This document shows, in pieces, positions 13,723-26,111 of a DNA stretch of 64,000 bases. Position numbers and translations under genes: made by a program. How positions within the stretch are numbered: position 1 is the stretch's first letter; each line of letters begins with the position of its first letter. The notes beneath the pieces were generated by a model, which was not told the origin of the DNA, did not search any database, and saw only the letters and a list, made by a program, of their open reading frames with translations. This stretch comes from Batkoa obscura (Eukaryota; Entomophthoromycota; Entomophthoromycetes; Entomophthorales; Batkoaceae): assembly GCA_030770535.1 (NCBI GenBank), contig JASVEC010000014.1, positions 434,001-498,000 on the forward strand, read 5' to 3'.

Positions 13723-15209
13723 TTTTTTAAGTAAAAAGGCAATAAGAACTTAAACGATATTTTTTAAATTTATATAATTTAACTGTTCATATTTATAAAT
13801 TAAAATAGTTATTTGAGTTTAATTGATTACAAGTTGTAATACACTTTTTAATTGGTTACTACTGCTACAAATGAAAGGAGAAATTATGCTAACCAATAAC
13901 TGTTTCAAACAAATCTTATCACAATAATAAAATTTTAAACCAAACAATTAAATTTCAATGAAACGGTGATGTAACAGGAAAATAAATCTATTTATTTTTT
14001 ATGCAGGCAAATCATTGAGCAGCTTGCAGTTAGATGTCCCTTTCTTGTTTTTAATTTGGAGTTAAAATTTTTAATGAATTTACGAATATAAAAGAAGCTA
14101 TAGCCTCTAGATTTATGCTAGAAAAAGTCGTTGCAAATTAAAACAGTTTGCAGTTGGATGCTTTTGATTATTTTTGAGGTTTTTACAAAATCCTCTTTGT
14201 TAAATGGAAAAAACTAAGAGCGGTTATTTGTTATGCTACTTTTTTTAAAATAACAATAGCTATCAAATATATTAATCGTTCTTGAGTAAAAATAAGTATA
14301 TAAAAAATTATGATTTAAATAAAAAATCACATTATATACTTTTGATCAACTATAAACTGCTTTATGAAATTAGCTTTTATAACTCTTAGAATTAGTTTTA
14401 ATTTTAATAAATATACATTTTAAATCTTATTTCAACTTAATCTGTAAATTTAATATGAACAAGTTATTATTTTAAATAGAATTTTAAGAAAAAACACTGA
14501 AGACATATGGCTCTAGGTGCCTTTTATTTATGAATGTAAAATAATGGATAAAAAAATAAAATGTAATAAGTGTTTATGAAAGAGGAATAATATATAATAC
14601 TTCATAAATGTTTTGGATTTACAAATAAATTGAGCTTCAGTGGTTAAAAAAATACACAACTTCCCTTTCAGAAAATTGTTCACTTCTTAAGAAGCATGTG
14701 ATTTCCAAAAAACACTAATTAAGGCCTAAAAGAAAAAATATCTACATCTATTTGACGAATAGATCATTGAAGCGTAAAAGCTGCTTTGATAGGTAAGATA
14801 TCTATGCTTTATAGTAAGAAAACGGGGATATAAAATATCAACTCTAATTGTTTATTTATTTCAAAAATAGCCAATATATGACTAATTTAAAGGGTTTATA
14901 AATTATAATCAGTTTAAAGTTATCTTTGATAAACTAGTTGCCAGCTTTTTCGAACCTTTTAAACAAATGAAAATAGGCTTAACTCCAAAATTAACGAATA
15001 ACTTGACTAGCTGTTCACCTTTAATTGGCTAGGATTAAAATTGGTTATGGTATTTTAATAATCAGATAAAACCCTAGCAAGTTTTAGCCCTCAATAAGTG
15101 TTGAGCTCAAAAGTAACTGTTTCAATTTTTAAAAGGTAATCACTTAAAAAACATGCTCGAAAATAAACAAAATTAATATCTTCAATAATTCAAATAGAAT
15201 CGAATAAAG
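13723..15209. other. AT-rich intergenic region
   Basis: I see no exon chain or RNA gene. A diverged direct repeat of about 30 bp with the core TTGCAGTTRGATG lies at roughly 14007-14036 and 14132-14160. Its meaning is unknown. Confidence 0.55.
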
Positions 15210-15451
15210 ATGAAATCCTTCCTTGGTATGAAAATGTGGCCAACTCCAGTATTTAAGCCTTTCTGGCCTTTCTTTGCTGGTATGGCTATTACCTTATATG
15301 GCGTAAGCAGCATCCAAAATAAAATGCTCAACACTGAAGAATGGAAAAAAGATCCACGTAGTCCAACTTGTAAATATTTTTATATTTGTTTTTTATTGTA
15401 AAGTTTATTAAATACTTTTGTTTAGATGACCCAAAAGCTGGATCCCATTAA
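15210..15451 (+). CDS. ATP18: Mitochondrial F1Fo ATP synthase subunit J/I
   Basis: Atp18 is a small inner-membrane subunit of the peripheral part of mitochondrial ATP synthase. Two exons (15210-15369 and 15426-15451) around a 56-nt GT..AG intron encode 61 residues. The N-terminus M-W-P-T-P-V-F-K-P-F-W-P-F-F matches the P-T-P..K..W-P-F-F pattern of fungal subunit J. One transmembrane helix follows (F-F-A-G-M-A-I-T-L-Y-G-V), then the conserved E-W-K-K-D-P-R-S-P-T tail. After splicing the protein ends Y-D-P-K-A-G-S-H. Length agrees with the family (about 59 residues in yeast). No cleavable presequence is apparent, as in other fungi. Its presence indicates a respiratory mitochondrion. Confidence 0.92.
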
Positions 15452-16055
15452 GTTTAGCTTAAAGTAAAGAATTAATTTTTAGATGAGATTTTATTCAACA
15501 GTTATTTTTTTGAATAAATTTATCTTCATTATTATAAGGATTCATCTGTATTTTGTTTGATTTATCAAAGTATGCTTTTAAATTCTTTTATAGATATGAT
15601 ATTGGGGTAGATTTGAATTTATTTTTTAAACGTATTTTAATCCCTAAACTACAGCACCATAGCCTTGATTTCATAGCATTAATTAAAATTATTATTATCA
15701 TTATCCTAAAAGAGTCATTTTATTTATAAACTTTTTAATTTCAATAAATAAAAATTCATAATTCAATATTCAATTTTTAATTTAACTTTTTTATAATTAA
15801 AACATGTTAGTTATCAATGGGCATTAGTACCAAATAGAACATGTTTTCTTAATGGCTACATTAACTAATGTCATGAAATTTATATTCACATAAATACATT
15901 ACTTTTTTAAATAAGTATTAAGATCATATAATAAACTTAATATACTAATGAACATGTTTTAACTTTGATTGGCTAAATCCTTGATTTCCAAAATGAGACA
16001 ATAGAGATAAAATATCGAATAAAAATTGAAAATCAAAGTGGTATTATTAATTGGT
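15452..16055. other. Intergenic gap
   Basis: AT-rich spacer between the ATP18 stop and the LSM8 start, both on the plus strand. No repeat element or RNA gene recognised. Confidence 0.5.
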
Positions 16056-16502
16056 ATGTCTGATTTAAATAAATTCATTAATAGTAAATCAATAAACAAT
16101 AATAAATTCTTCATTAACTAACAATAATCTAGATAAAGTGGGCGTTGTAACTTTTGATGGAAGATATTTAGTTGTAAATTATTATTGATTTTAACATCTA
16201 TCTCAATTTTAAAAAAATTCAAATTATAGGGACTATTGATTGGAACGGATCAAGCGAATAATATAATCTTACAAGATTGTGAGGAGAGAATATTATCTTT
16301 AGAAGAACCTATGGAAATTGCTCCTTTAGGCTTATATATTATTAGGGGTGATAACGTGTAATTTTTATTGTTTTTATTACTTGTTTGAGTATTTATTTAT
16401 TTAACTTTTAGGGTAATTTTAGGTGGAATTAATGAAGAAAAAGATAAAGATGTACTTTCAACAGTTATCAAAGCAGAACCTATAAATTCAGTTATTTACT
16501 GA
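16056..16502 (+). CDS. LSM8: U6 snRNA-associated Sm-like protein LSm8
   Basis: LSm8 defines the nuclear Lsm2-8 ring, which binds the U6 snRNA 3' oligo(U) tail and supports splicing. The gene has three short introns and four exons, so no single long frame reveals it. The spliced product starts M-S-D-L-N-K-F-I-N-N and continues K-V-G-V-V-T-F-D-G-R-Y-L-V-G. That is the Sm1 motif. Later comes Sm2, L-G-L-Y-I-I-R-G-D-N-V, and the end is K-A-E-P-I-N-S-V-I-Y, which matches the human ending R-A-E-P-L-N-S-V. It is about 95 residues long, the family length. The start chosen is the only ATG that gives the N-terminal helix in frame. Confidence 0.93.
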
Positions 16503-16949
16503 AAAATCGATATCAAATTAAATATTATATTTTATAAAGTTTAGGCTACATACTTAGCTTTTATTTCAAATTTATTTTGACTATAAAATATCGACGCTGT
16601 TTACGTTAATATTTTTTTATCAGATTTTAACATAATTATAATACTATTCTTTATTGACATTAAATTGTGTTGAATACGTTGACATTGATTAGTTACAAAT
16701 TAGTATATCAAAAAGTACCTATTCAATAACAAAATTTTAAAATATTATGTTTTGGTATTATCTATTTATGAGTAAATATTCATTTTAAATTTCAACAAAC
16801 AAAGGAAATGAATAAAACAAATTTATTCAAACTACTTTATTAAATAATAATATACAATATACTTTATAGAAACAAATTCGCAAAGTTCCTTATTTAAATA
16901 ATATTAAAAGTAAATGATTGAACCATAAATAAAGAAAAAGCCAGTGGCA
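16503..16949. other. Intergenic gap
   Basis: Spacer between two converging genes (LSM8 and CHM7). It is AT-rich and nothing is recognised in it. Confidence 0.5.
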
Positions 16950-18486
16950 TTATTCAGCGAGCAATAACTTATCTGGGGAGTCTGATTTAACTCTTTTAAC
17001 AGGCCTTGTAGGATTATCATTGGATAAAGTAGATAGGGGTGTATTTGCAATAACTAATTCCTTTAATTGATTAGTTAATAGTTGTGTTTCTTTATCATTG
17101 TTATTCTTCTTAATTGCTTCTACAGTTTGAGTTTCTTCAGGCACTTCTTTCATAAGAGCTTCCAACTCAGCTTCTAACTCACTATCATCTTCATTATTTA
17201 TTAATGGTTGATGCATTGCTTCTTGAACCTCAGCTGTATCTGTCAGCACTTCTCTTAAATCATTCATTGTCGATTCGACATTATCAACAGATAATCCATA
17301 CTCTGAGATCATACTTTTAATAGTATCAGTACCAGCTTGATAAGCTAAATGAATTTGATAATCTGTTTCACAACTTTGTATTTGATGTATTATATTGTGA
17401 ATAGAATGAAAAGAATTGGACCTTTTGTTTAATACTTCTTTAATAAGATTGAGTCGCTTAAACGAAAATATCGCTTGTGTCATTAAACCAGTTGAATAAT
17501 ATTTTTTACATTGTTTCTTTAAGCTATTTATCTTTTCTTCTAAATCTGTTATTTGTGAATTTAAGGAATTGTATGTCTTCTTTAAAGACAAAATGTTGTA
17601 GTCAATCTGATTAAAATTGGTATTGGGGATAGCTTGTTCATTATTTAAATAAGCTACTATATCTTTAGGTGAAGGAAATTTGAGAACTAACCCCAGTTCG
17701 TCATTTTCAGTAACCATAACACCTCTTTCTTTAAGACCCATAACTAAAATCAGTAAATCAGTGCTGTTTAAATCCAAAGTTAAATCCAAGTTCTTCTTTT
17801 TTAGTATTGGTAACAATAAACTTTGTTTAAATTCTAGTAAGTCTAATAATTTATCCGTACAAAAATAGATACAACTATTTTGAAATTGATCTAATAACTG
17901 TTGTGTATATTCCTTTAAATATTTCTTTACTATCAATTTCCTTTGTGATTTCAAATCAGGTATCTCAGTTTCGCCCATAATTTTAGCAATTATATTGTTT
18001 ATTGTACTCTGATAAAAGCTGGGTTGAGTTAAAAACAATTTATTTCCTTTCAGGTATTGCTCTGGTACGCACAATTTCCCTTGCTTTATTAATTCCTCCT
18101 AAATTAACATTAATATGCTATTTTAATATTGATTCTTTCAAATATATTTACCAGAACTGTGTATATTCCTAGTGGTTGTGATACTGATTGAGAGTAAGGG
18201 TCTTTCCAAGAAAGCTTAAAGTTAATATTCTCAATGTTAAAAACCCAAGGTGCACAATCCTATAAAGATTAATTTCTGTTATTATTAATTGAATCTATTT
18301 TACCTCACTTAAAAGTCTGTGTTCTAGCAATGATAAAATTATTTTCTTCCATATTTTTATATTACGTTCATAAGTTGTAGGATTTAATCTCTTTTGGCTG
18401 GTAAGATCAGAATATAATGATCTTCGTCGCTGTGCTTGTTGCAAATCGGTGATTTGATTGAGTACTGCTTGAATTTCATTAGTCAT
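16950..18486 (-). CDS. CHM7: ESCRT-III-like protein Chm7/CHMP7
   Basis: Chm7/CHMP7 initiates ESCRT-III assembly at the nuclear envelope, sealing holes and surveying nuclear pores. Three exons (18486-18304, 18259-18152, 18098-16950) encode 479 residues; yeast and human proteins are about 450. The N-terminal half is a tandem winged-helix region, with W-K-K-I-I-L-S-L-L-E and D-C-A-P-W-V-F-N. From about residue 265 comes a Snf7-type helical domain: S-Q-I-T-D-L-E-E-K-I-N-S-L-K, then S-F-K-R-L-N-L-I-K-E-V-L. The acidic tail has V-E-S-T-M-N-D-L-R-E-V-L and E-L-E-A-E-L-E-A-L-M-K-E, where ESCRT-III proteins carry MIM motifs. The fusion of winged helices to a Snf7 domain is diagnostic. A basic K-R-V-K segment near the end might be a localisation signal. 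Confidence 0.88.
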
Positions 18487-18848
18487 TATAAAATCTAAAA
18501 GATTAAATAAGTTGGATTAAAATTTTAATTTTATATTTTGTAAATTTTAGGACCAATTATATACTATAAATTATAATGATTTAAGCTATACTAATATGAC
18601 TTATAATTGTATAAACTATAATCTACTACTCGATAACAAAGCAAAATTTATAACTTTATTCAATGTTTCATCAAAAGTGAAATAAGAAAAATTAAAAAAT
18701 TAGAGATTGAGATTAACTGACTAAATTATTTATTAATAAAATTAGAATGTAGATTTAATCTATACCAAATGATTCTCATTTTACTTTATTCAAAGAATTA
18801 GTATCTATACTGATATATCTATATGCGTTTTCTATTTTTTTCTTATAA
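18487..18848. other. Intergenic gap
   Basis: AT-rich spacer between the CHM7 start and the 3' end of the small Lys-rich gene, both on the minus strand. Nothing recognised. Confidence 0.5.
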
Positions 18849-19205
18849 TTATTGTAATTTCTTTTTAGATTTAGTTCTACCAAACATAAGATCAACGTAA
18901 TCAGGTCTTCCTTCTAATATTTTTCCGGTATTTTTCTTCTTCTTATTCTCGACTTTATAAGGATGGAATCCTTTTTTGGTCTCTATTTTTTTATCATTGT
19001 TATCTTTTTTAGGCACCACTTTCTTAATATTTGGTTCTTGTTGAATATTTTTTTCTACCTTACTAATGTTGGTACTATTAACGATTGATTCCTCCTCTTC
19101 TTCATTAACTATAGGTTCTGATAACTTATTAGCCTCTTTTTGGATCTTTATATATTCCTTTTCCTTCTTATTTGGGCGCTTAAAAAATTTGGCTGATTTT
19201 CCCAT
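18849..19205 (-). CDS. Small Lys-rich protein, function unknown
   Basis: The gene is a single exon of 118 residues starting M-G-K-S-A-K-F-F-K-R-P-N-K-K-E-K. Lysine makes up roughly a quarter of it, with an acidic patch in the middle (E-E-E-E-E). The C-terminal block is K-I-L-E-G-R-P-D-Y-V-D-L-M-F-G followed by basic residues. The basic ends suggest a nuclear or nucleolar protein, by inference only. The tight ends with a variable middle look like a short conserved eukaryotic protein rather than a chance frame, and the codon use resembles its neighbours. It starts 421 bp from the divergent quinone oxidoreductase gene. I do not recognise a named family. Confidence 0.65.
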   Translation of the reverse strand: MGKSAKFFKRPNKKEKEYIKIQKEANKLSEPIVNEEEEESIVNSTNISKVEKNIQQEPNIKKVVPKKDNNDKKIETKKGFHPYKVENKKKKNTGKILEGRPDYVDLMFGRTKSKKKLQ

Positions 19206-19626
19206 AGTTAAAGTTAAGTTTGGGTTGCTGTTTTCAAAAAGTGTTAAACTTTGGTTGAAGCTTTTGCATTATTTTATGTTAAAATTTTGCTCTAGAAATA
19301 GCAAAAAGTTATTTTACAAAATTGCTTTTAAAAATATAAACAAAATAAATCCTATCATAACTTTGATTGTTGTAAACTATAGTATAATTATTAATAAATC
19401 CAATGTTTGCTTTTGTTTGTTTAAAAAGAAGCTGTCAAATGAAATATTTACTAAATAAAGCTTCAATAATAAATACAAAAAAACAAGCAATAGTATCCAA
19501 AATAATAGCAATGAAATTACTAATTTCCAATTGACGTCATTATTGAATTAATAATGCAAAAGATAAATCACTATAAATACGTGCTGATTAAAAACACATA
19601 ACCTTTTATAAATAATAATAATAAAA
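19206..19626. other. Divergent promoter region
   Basis: Spacer between two divergently transcribed genes. It presumably holds both promoters, but no specific element can be pointed to. Confidence 0.45.
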
Positions 19627-21190
19627 ATGAAAGCCATTTTAACCACCAAACCAGGTAGCTTTACTATCAAAGCATCCGATACTTCAATACTTATAATTTC
19701 AAATAGGTCCAAAAGAAAACTTATATATTGGGGAAGCTGAATTACCAAAACCAAAGAAAGATGAAATATTAGTCAAAGTAATTAACTATTGTTATAATTA
19801 TATGAATATAACATTAATTGACTAATAGGTCCATTCCTTTGGTCTAAACAGAATGGATATATTACAAAGAGAAGGTAAATATCCAGTACCAAAAGGAGCT
19901 AGTCCTATCATTGGTGTTGAAATATCAGGTGTTATTACCGAAGTTGGTAGTGAAGGTAAAATTCTAGTAATTTTACTAATATTTTATTAATATTTTTTAA
20001 GTAACTGATTTTAAATCTGGTGATAGAGTATGTGGACTTATGCCAGGCGGTGCTTATGCAGAGGTAATAAGTCTTTTATAAGGAAATATGTTTTTTTTTG
20101 ATGTAGTATATGTATAAATAGTATGCTGTTATCCACCATTCATTAGCCTTTAAATTATCAGATAATGTTAGTTTTGAACAAGCAGCCGGATTTCCAGAGG
20201 TAATAACTAGAAATTATAGAATGGTTTCTAAAAAAATAATCTTATAATCTATTCATTAGGCTTATATCACTGCCTATCAAGCTTTACATTATATTGGAAA
20301 ATTCAAAAAAGGTAAAAAATTGATAATTAAGAATATGATTAAATCAAGGATTAAAAATTAAACATATCTTTTGTATATAGGTCAAAGTATCCTTATTCAT
20401 GCGGGTGCATCTGGTGTTGGTACTACATTAATTCAATTAGCAAAAAGAGCAGGGGCGTAAGAATAACTTATAATTTACTTAGTAGAATCAAATAATAGAA
20501 TTCAATAACGTTATAGTGAACATATCTTTTTTACTGCTGGCACGGATGATAAAGTAAAATTTTGCACTGAGTTAGGTGCTGATATTGGTATCAATTACAA
20601 GAATGAAAAATTCGATGAAGTGGTAAGGTTTTATTAATAATTGTGTTCACTTTTTACTTAAGTATTCTATTGTTTCTAATAGATTCTTAAAAATACGGAT
20701 AATAAAGGAGTAGATTTAATCATTGATTTCATTGGTGCCAATTATTGGAATCAAAATATGGCCTCATTAAAATTAGATGGTAAAATGGTGATGTTAGGAT
20801 TAATGTCAGGTATTGTTGATCTATTATTATGAGGATAATATATAGCTAGTTACTAAATATTTGTTAGGTTTTAAAGTACCCGAGGCTGATATTGGTAGTT
20901 TATTGAGAAAGAGAGTAACTGTAAATATTATAAATAATTTAATAGCACTTTTATTCAATTGGATTTAATGAAATTTTTAGGTTGAGGGTAGTACTTTAAG
21001 AAGTCGTACGGTTGAATATCAAGCTAATTTATGTGACTTAATTAAAAAAGATAATATCTTTAAAGCAGTGGAAAATGGAGAGTTAAAAATATTAGTTAGT
21101 AAAACATTTGATTGGAATTCAATTCAAGATGCCCATGATTATATGGAAAAAGCACAAAATATTGGTAAAATTATCGTTACTATTTCTTAA
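19627..21190 (+). CDS. TP53I3/PIG3-like NADPH quinone oxidoreductase
   Basis: Zinc-free medium-chain reductases of this group reduce quinones with NADPH in the cytosol. About nine short introns break the gene. The first exon is only ten codons (M-K-A-I-L-T-T-K-P). The second resumes [14 protein letters not shown]. Family landmarks are [34 protein letters not shown] and [15 protein letters not shown]. The nucleotide-binding motif is [15 protein letters not shown]. The end is [16 protein letters not shown]. The intact A-S-G-V-G motif suggests an active enzyme. Length is about 340 residues, normal for the family. A diverged, membrane-anchored relative lies at 55504-57015. Confidence 0.9.
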
Positions 21191-21247
21191 TATATTGAAA
21201 TAAATAACAAAATGTAAAATTTATTAAAATGAGTTAAAAATGAAAAT

Positions 21248-21426
21248 TTATTCATATTGTTTCGTTAATTTAACTACCCTTGTTTTACGATCAATTGTAA
21301 TTACTCCTATTTTCTTTAATTCATTTAAAATATGTTCAACCTCAACTCCACTAGCATTATATACTTTTGTAATTTGATCTTCCAAAGTATCTAATGTAAC
21401 ATTATCATTATTCTTATTATTATTAC

Positions 21427-21459
<33 letters not shown>

Positions 21460-22825
21460 ATAATGCTTTCAGTGCTTCAGCCATTAATTTACCATGATAT
21501 TTACGAATGTTATTATTAAAATCTGATTCCAGTCCAATTTTTTGTAAAAATTGTTTTTCAAATTTTCTATACAAAATAAATAAATAAATTATCATTAAAA
21601 GTAATTGATAACAATAAAATAAAGTTACTTACTTATAGCTAAGTTCATGATTAACTTCATCAAATTGATCAATAAATTGAATAAAATCTTCAATTTGGTC
21701 CATTAAATAACCCCATCTTTCTTTTAGCTTTTGTTGATGTGTTCTACTTTTCTTTTCAAAACTTATTTCCTTCTCTTCTTCAAAAAATATACAATTATAA
21801 ACATCACAAACTCCTTTCATATTGGGATCGGATGGAAAACAATGCCACCGATAACCATCAGGCATTTGATTACTTAATTCTTGAATATCTTTCTTTCTTC
21901 TTTCCATATCTTCAAGTTGTTGATATTCCAATTCTAATTTTTGTTTTACTTCATAATATCTTATATAATCCTGGTCTATTATTAATTCTTCTATTGGTAT
22001 ATCAATATCTTTATATCGTTCTAATAATTGAAGAACCTGTTCTTCAACAATAGGTATTTCTTGATCAAAAAATTCCTCTTGTTTTTCAATATCATAAATA
22101 TCTAAAGTAATACTTTTAATTTCTTGTTCTAATTTTTTACTTTCTTCATTAATGTTAACAACTTCTTCTACTTCCTTTTGAATGCCCTCATACCTTTGTT
22201 TAGCTGTTTTAATTACTTGATTTATAGTATTAAAATTCTCAACTCTTTTGTAGTAAGTATCCCTGATTTCTTTAACTAATTTCTTTTCTTCAGTCAATTC
22301 GGTCAAATTAACAAACTTAGCTAATCTATTAAAATAAGAAATAAACGATATTTCACATTTTATAAAATTTTGATTGATCACTTCAAATTTATCTTGACCT
22401 TTAGATAAATTCAAATTTCTAGTATAATTTTCATCTTTTGGATTGACATCATCAAAAAATAAATGACTATATGACTCATCATAAGAATATTCTCCTGCTA
22501 GATCATCAATTTGAAATTCTCTTTTTGATTTTTTATTGGAAAATTTGGTAAATAAATTAATCTCTTTTAAACTCGCTTTTCTTAATGTAATATGTCTAGG
22601 CTCTGATTTCATGACCCCAAAACTATCTTTGAGATAAAAGTCTTCCGGTAAGTTATAAGTATCATCTAATAAAGTAAATGGTTCTTCTACTTCTCCTGTT
22701 AAGCCTCGTATATCCGGTCGGTTTTCAGCAAGATTCTTTTTATTAAAATCTCGTAACGTTTCTAATAAGATTTTATATTGCATTGGTAGTTGATTTTCTA
22801 ATTCTCTTCGTTCACTTGGATTCAT
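21248..22825 (-). CDS. Unidentified coiled-coil protein
   Basis: I do not recognise this protein. Two exons encode about 500 residues. The first in-frame ATG is at 22823-22825 (M-N-P-S-E-R-R-E-L); only a GTG lies upstream. The N-terminal 150 residues are mixed. From roughly residue 180 to 330 the sequence is strongly coiled-coil (E-E-V-V-N-I-N-E-E-S-K-K-L-E-Q-E-I). A conspicuous conserved-looking island follows, D-G-Y-R-W-H-C-F-P-S-D-P, then C-D-V-Y-N-C-I-F-F. After an intron comes a poly-Asn tract encoded by (AAT)n. The final 45 residues (V-E-H-I-L-N-E-L-K-K-I-G-V-I-T-I-D-R-K-T) could be a small winged-helix-like module. The architecture would suit a structural protein of a spindle, kinetochore or trafficking complex. 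That is inference. Confidence 0.6.
21418..21462. repeat. (TTA/ATT)n microsatellite encoding poly-Asn
   Basis: A trinucleotide run within the last exon of the coiled-coil gene encodes about ten consecutive Asn, then Asn/Ser/Lys. It is a simple slippage tract that was tolerated in frame. Confidence 0.9.
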
Positions 22826-23320
22826 GATCTTAATTATTAGCACTTTACAAGTTGAAAAAACAAAAGTGGAATATTGAAAATTTCAAATAAATAGTCTAGA
22901 ATTTAGAATTGGATTTTGATGTAAAATTACGCATTCAGAATTGAAAAATAAGGAGTACTTTGCAAAAATACTAATTCATCTTTATACAAATGGACTTGTT
23001 TGAACATTGTTCAATTTTTATACTTAAAAATCAATACGATGACCAGTTAGTTATATTATTATATAGGAGACATCCTTTTATGACTCAAGTCATAAAAGTT
23101 CCTAATAGGTTTAAATTATTTATTGAATAACTTTTTAACTAACTATAATATTAAATAATCACCTTAACGACAAAATATGATAAAATAATACAACAATTTA
23201 ACTCTTTAAATAAAAAAATTCGCTATTTTTTGATCAGTAATTTTAGTTGAATTTAAGTTATTTATTTGATAAATAATAAAAGATTAAAATAATATATTAA
23301 AATAATATATTAAAATAAAA
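22826..23320. other. Intergenic gap
   Basis: AT-rich spacer between the coiled-coil gene's start and the AFI1 3' end. A short direct repeat (AATATATTAAAAT) lies near 23291-23315. Nothing else recognised. Confidence 0.5.
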
Positions 23321-25945
23321 TCAACCACCTAAAACACTTTCACCTAAATCTGTTTTAGGATTATCCATAACATAAGGTGCTAATACTTTAAAATTTTCAT
23401 CATTAGGCTCATAAGCTAAACATTGTCTTTCATAAGCTAATTTATGAAATAAATTTAAGTTTTGTATAAATCGAGTACCAGTCTAAATTTAATATGAAAT
23501 ATCAATAAAGATAAAGTATATGAAAAAGTTAATTGGTTTTACCTGATGTTGATCAATTCGATTTAAAAACTGAACTGTATAATTTCGAATTGTTTTATTG
23601 GGATGAAATAAGGCAACTGTAACTGGAGTTAATCCACCTTGATTTTGGGGTACTGATGCTAAAAACTAATAATAATTTATAAACATCCAAAATTTAATAA
23701 AATGAATAAAAACTTACTTCAATAATTTGATCGGAAGCGACAATGTTTTCCAAAAAAGATTTATAAATTGCTTCCAATTCTCTATCTGGAATAAACTTAA
23801 AATTCCTCAATTTAATAATTTGATGTTGAATATGAATATTACAAATAGCCCTCGAATTTAATTTGTTTTGAAAATCTTTTAGATAATATCGATATGATTT
23901 ACTCTTTTTCCATCCTTCAATTCGTGGTATATTACCAACTATTTCTCTCATTCGACTACTATCATCATTAAATACAACCCCATACCCCAATTGTCCTCCT
24001 GTTGGATCTGGTGTATTTATAGCTGTTATACCGATTTTTGTTCCAGATGATAGTGTTTCCTCTTCATATAACGCAGCTATATCTACAAATCGTTGTACAT
24101 AATCAATAAATTTGGCTCGAATGGATAATTCTCCATAATGAGAATTAATGGCTTGCATAACCTAAATAATGGTTAATGATTATTTATTTATTATTTATAT
24201 AATATAATGTTACATCATGAATAAAATCATTATCTAAATTATCCCATTTTTCACCACTTTGTTTATGTAAATTGGATGCATTTTGATTTGATATAACATT
24301 CGAACCTGGATTAGAATTATTAGTTGATGTAGAAGATCTTCTATTACCAGCCAACTCTGAATTAGATGGTGACGTTCCACCTTCCATTGAACCTTGATTA
24401 TTCACCATTGAATTTTCAGTAAATGTTTGAATATTGTAATCCACTTTTTCAGCACTATTAATATAGGGGCTGATCGTTATCTTTTTTGTTGATATATTAC
24501 ATAGTACATCCCACCATTTTGGATGTCCTTCAAATGTTGGATTAGCTACTCCAGCAATAAAACCACGGCTAATTTAATTATATTAAAAAGGATTGAAATA
24601 TAATTTATAAATAATTACAATTTCAAAAGAGACTCTATATCTGATAACGAAGTATATGGAAATGCTCTTTCTAAAAATCCTTTAAGTACAATACCACATC
24701 CAGATCCCATGGCACATGCAGCTAATACATAATTGGCTACTTTACCTGATGGTAAACCATGGCCAAGAAAAATAATTCTTTTTTCTGTCAATAAAGCATT
24801 GAGTAATAATATAATTGGATGAGTGTTTGAGCCATGAGTATCTAAATGAGGATGAAAAGGGTGGGGACTAACTGGTGAATTGGCAAAGGTATTAATTAAA
24901 TTAATCATTGAAAACTAAATAACAATATAATATTATAAATATTAGTGAAATTCTTGTAGAAACTTACGTCTCCAACTTCTTCTGAAAATATAGTCAATGG
25001 CACTCTAATTGGAATAATTACATTTTCGTAATCGACTGCCGTCTCAAAAAAGTGGCGATCTTTATTTTTTGAAGTGGCTGGAATTTCTTTACGTAAGCCG
25101 GAAGATAAATCAATAAAAGTTTGTCTTTTTTTAATATTTTTACTACTTCTTTTTGATTCAATATCACTAAATTCTTCCCCAGCCGAAGAAGAAGAAGGTG
25201 ATTTCATCATCGATAAGGATTGAATTTCTTTTACTAAATGCGCATTTTCTTCCATAGCTATAAATTTTTCTTCAAACATTTCTCGATCTTCTGACGCCCT
25301 TAATATCATTTTTTCAAAGATATTGAATTTGGGCATTAACGACACATCCATACAATTAACTGCATTATAGAGTGATCCTAATACCTGCACACTCGGTTTT
25401 TTAAAATAGTTTTCAAGTGCTAACAACAATACTGGCTAAATAAGATATTAGATAGTTTTTCAGATTTGAGAAACTACTTACTTTATAGATATGCAAATAT
25501 CGATGCTTTGTACAAATTGCCATAGCTTTTACATGTGCCCCTCTAAAAAATAGTTAAATTATCAATAATTTAAACAATTGCATTTTTACCTTAATGCTTC
25601 TCTATCATATTTTGTAATAACCAAGGATAATACATATAAAAGTTCCTTTGGAGACGATGTGTCTTCAGAATATGGGGATCTATGAGCACCATAGTCTTTA
25701 TTTGGATTTAAAAAAAAAATAGTCCAATCTTCGGCTCTTTGATGGACACCATCTGGCAACATCATTTCCGCTAAAACGCTTTAAAGCCATCAAATAAATC
25801 AATCGTAAATATTCGAAAAAAATTACTGTTCATCCATTCCTGTTTTATAAGGATATTGATGAGCTAAAGATGCTCCTTTACCAATATCAAATTCTGCTAA
25901 CAATATAAATTGGACATGCGGTGGATTTTCACTATCAAAACTCAT
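23321..25945 (-). CDS. AFI1: Afi1-like DENN-domain protein (Arf3 partner in polarity)
   Basis: Afi1 binds the GTPase Arf3 and helps keep polarised growth and cortical patterning in fungi; it is a member of the DENN superfamily. The N-terminus M-S-F-D-S-E-N-P-P-H-V-Q-F-I-L-L-A-E-F-D-I follows the H-V-(E/Q)-F/Y-I-L-L-A-E-F-D-I pattern of the Afi1 docking domain, then K-G-A-S-L-A-H-Q-Y-P. Mid-protein DENN features are L-L-N-A-L-L-T-E-K-R-I-I-F-L-G-H-G and A-A-C-A-M-G-S-G-C-G, then H-P-K-W-W-D-V-L-C. A Ser/Asn-rich linker and the stabilisation-of-polarity-axis C-terminal region follow. About nine exons are implied, total near 770 residues. The start ATG (25943-25945) and stop (23321) are both clear. 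Some exon joins are approximate. Confidence 0.85.
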
Positions 25946-26111
25946 TATTGAAAACGTAAATTATTTTGGGTGGCTTATTTTTTATTTTTATATTATAAAA
26001 TCAGGGGATTATTTTATTTATTAATAAATCAAAATTGTTAATTATTGTTGTCAAGAGTTATAAATAGTTTATATAAAAACATACTAGTAAAGTTACAAGT
26101 TAACAGCAAAT

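Noticed and set aside
14007-14160. Pair of similar 30-bp stretches (core TTGCAGTTRGATG) about 125 bp apart
   Set aside because: Only two diverged copies with no further structure; could be chance or old slippage.
19066-19458. 130-codon plus-strand frame
   Set aside because: Half of it is antisense to the small Lys-rich gene and the rest is AT-rich upstream DNA.
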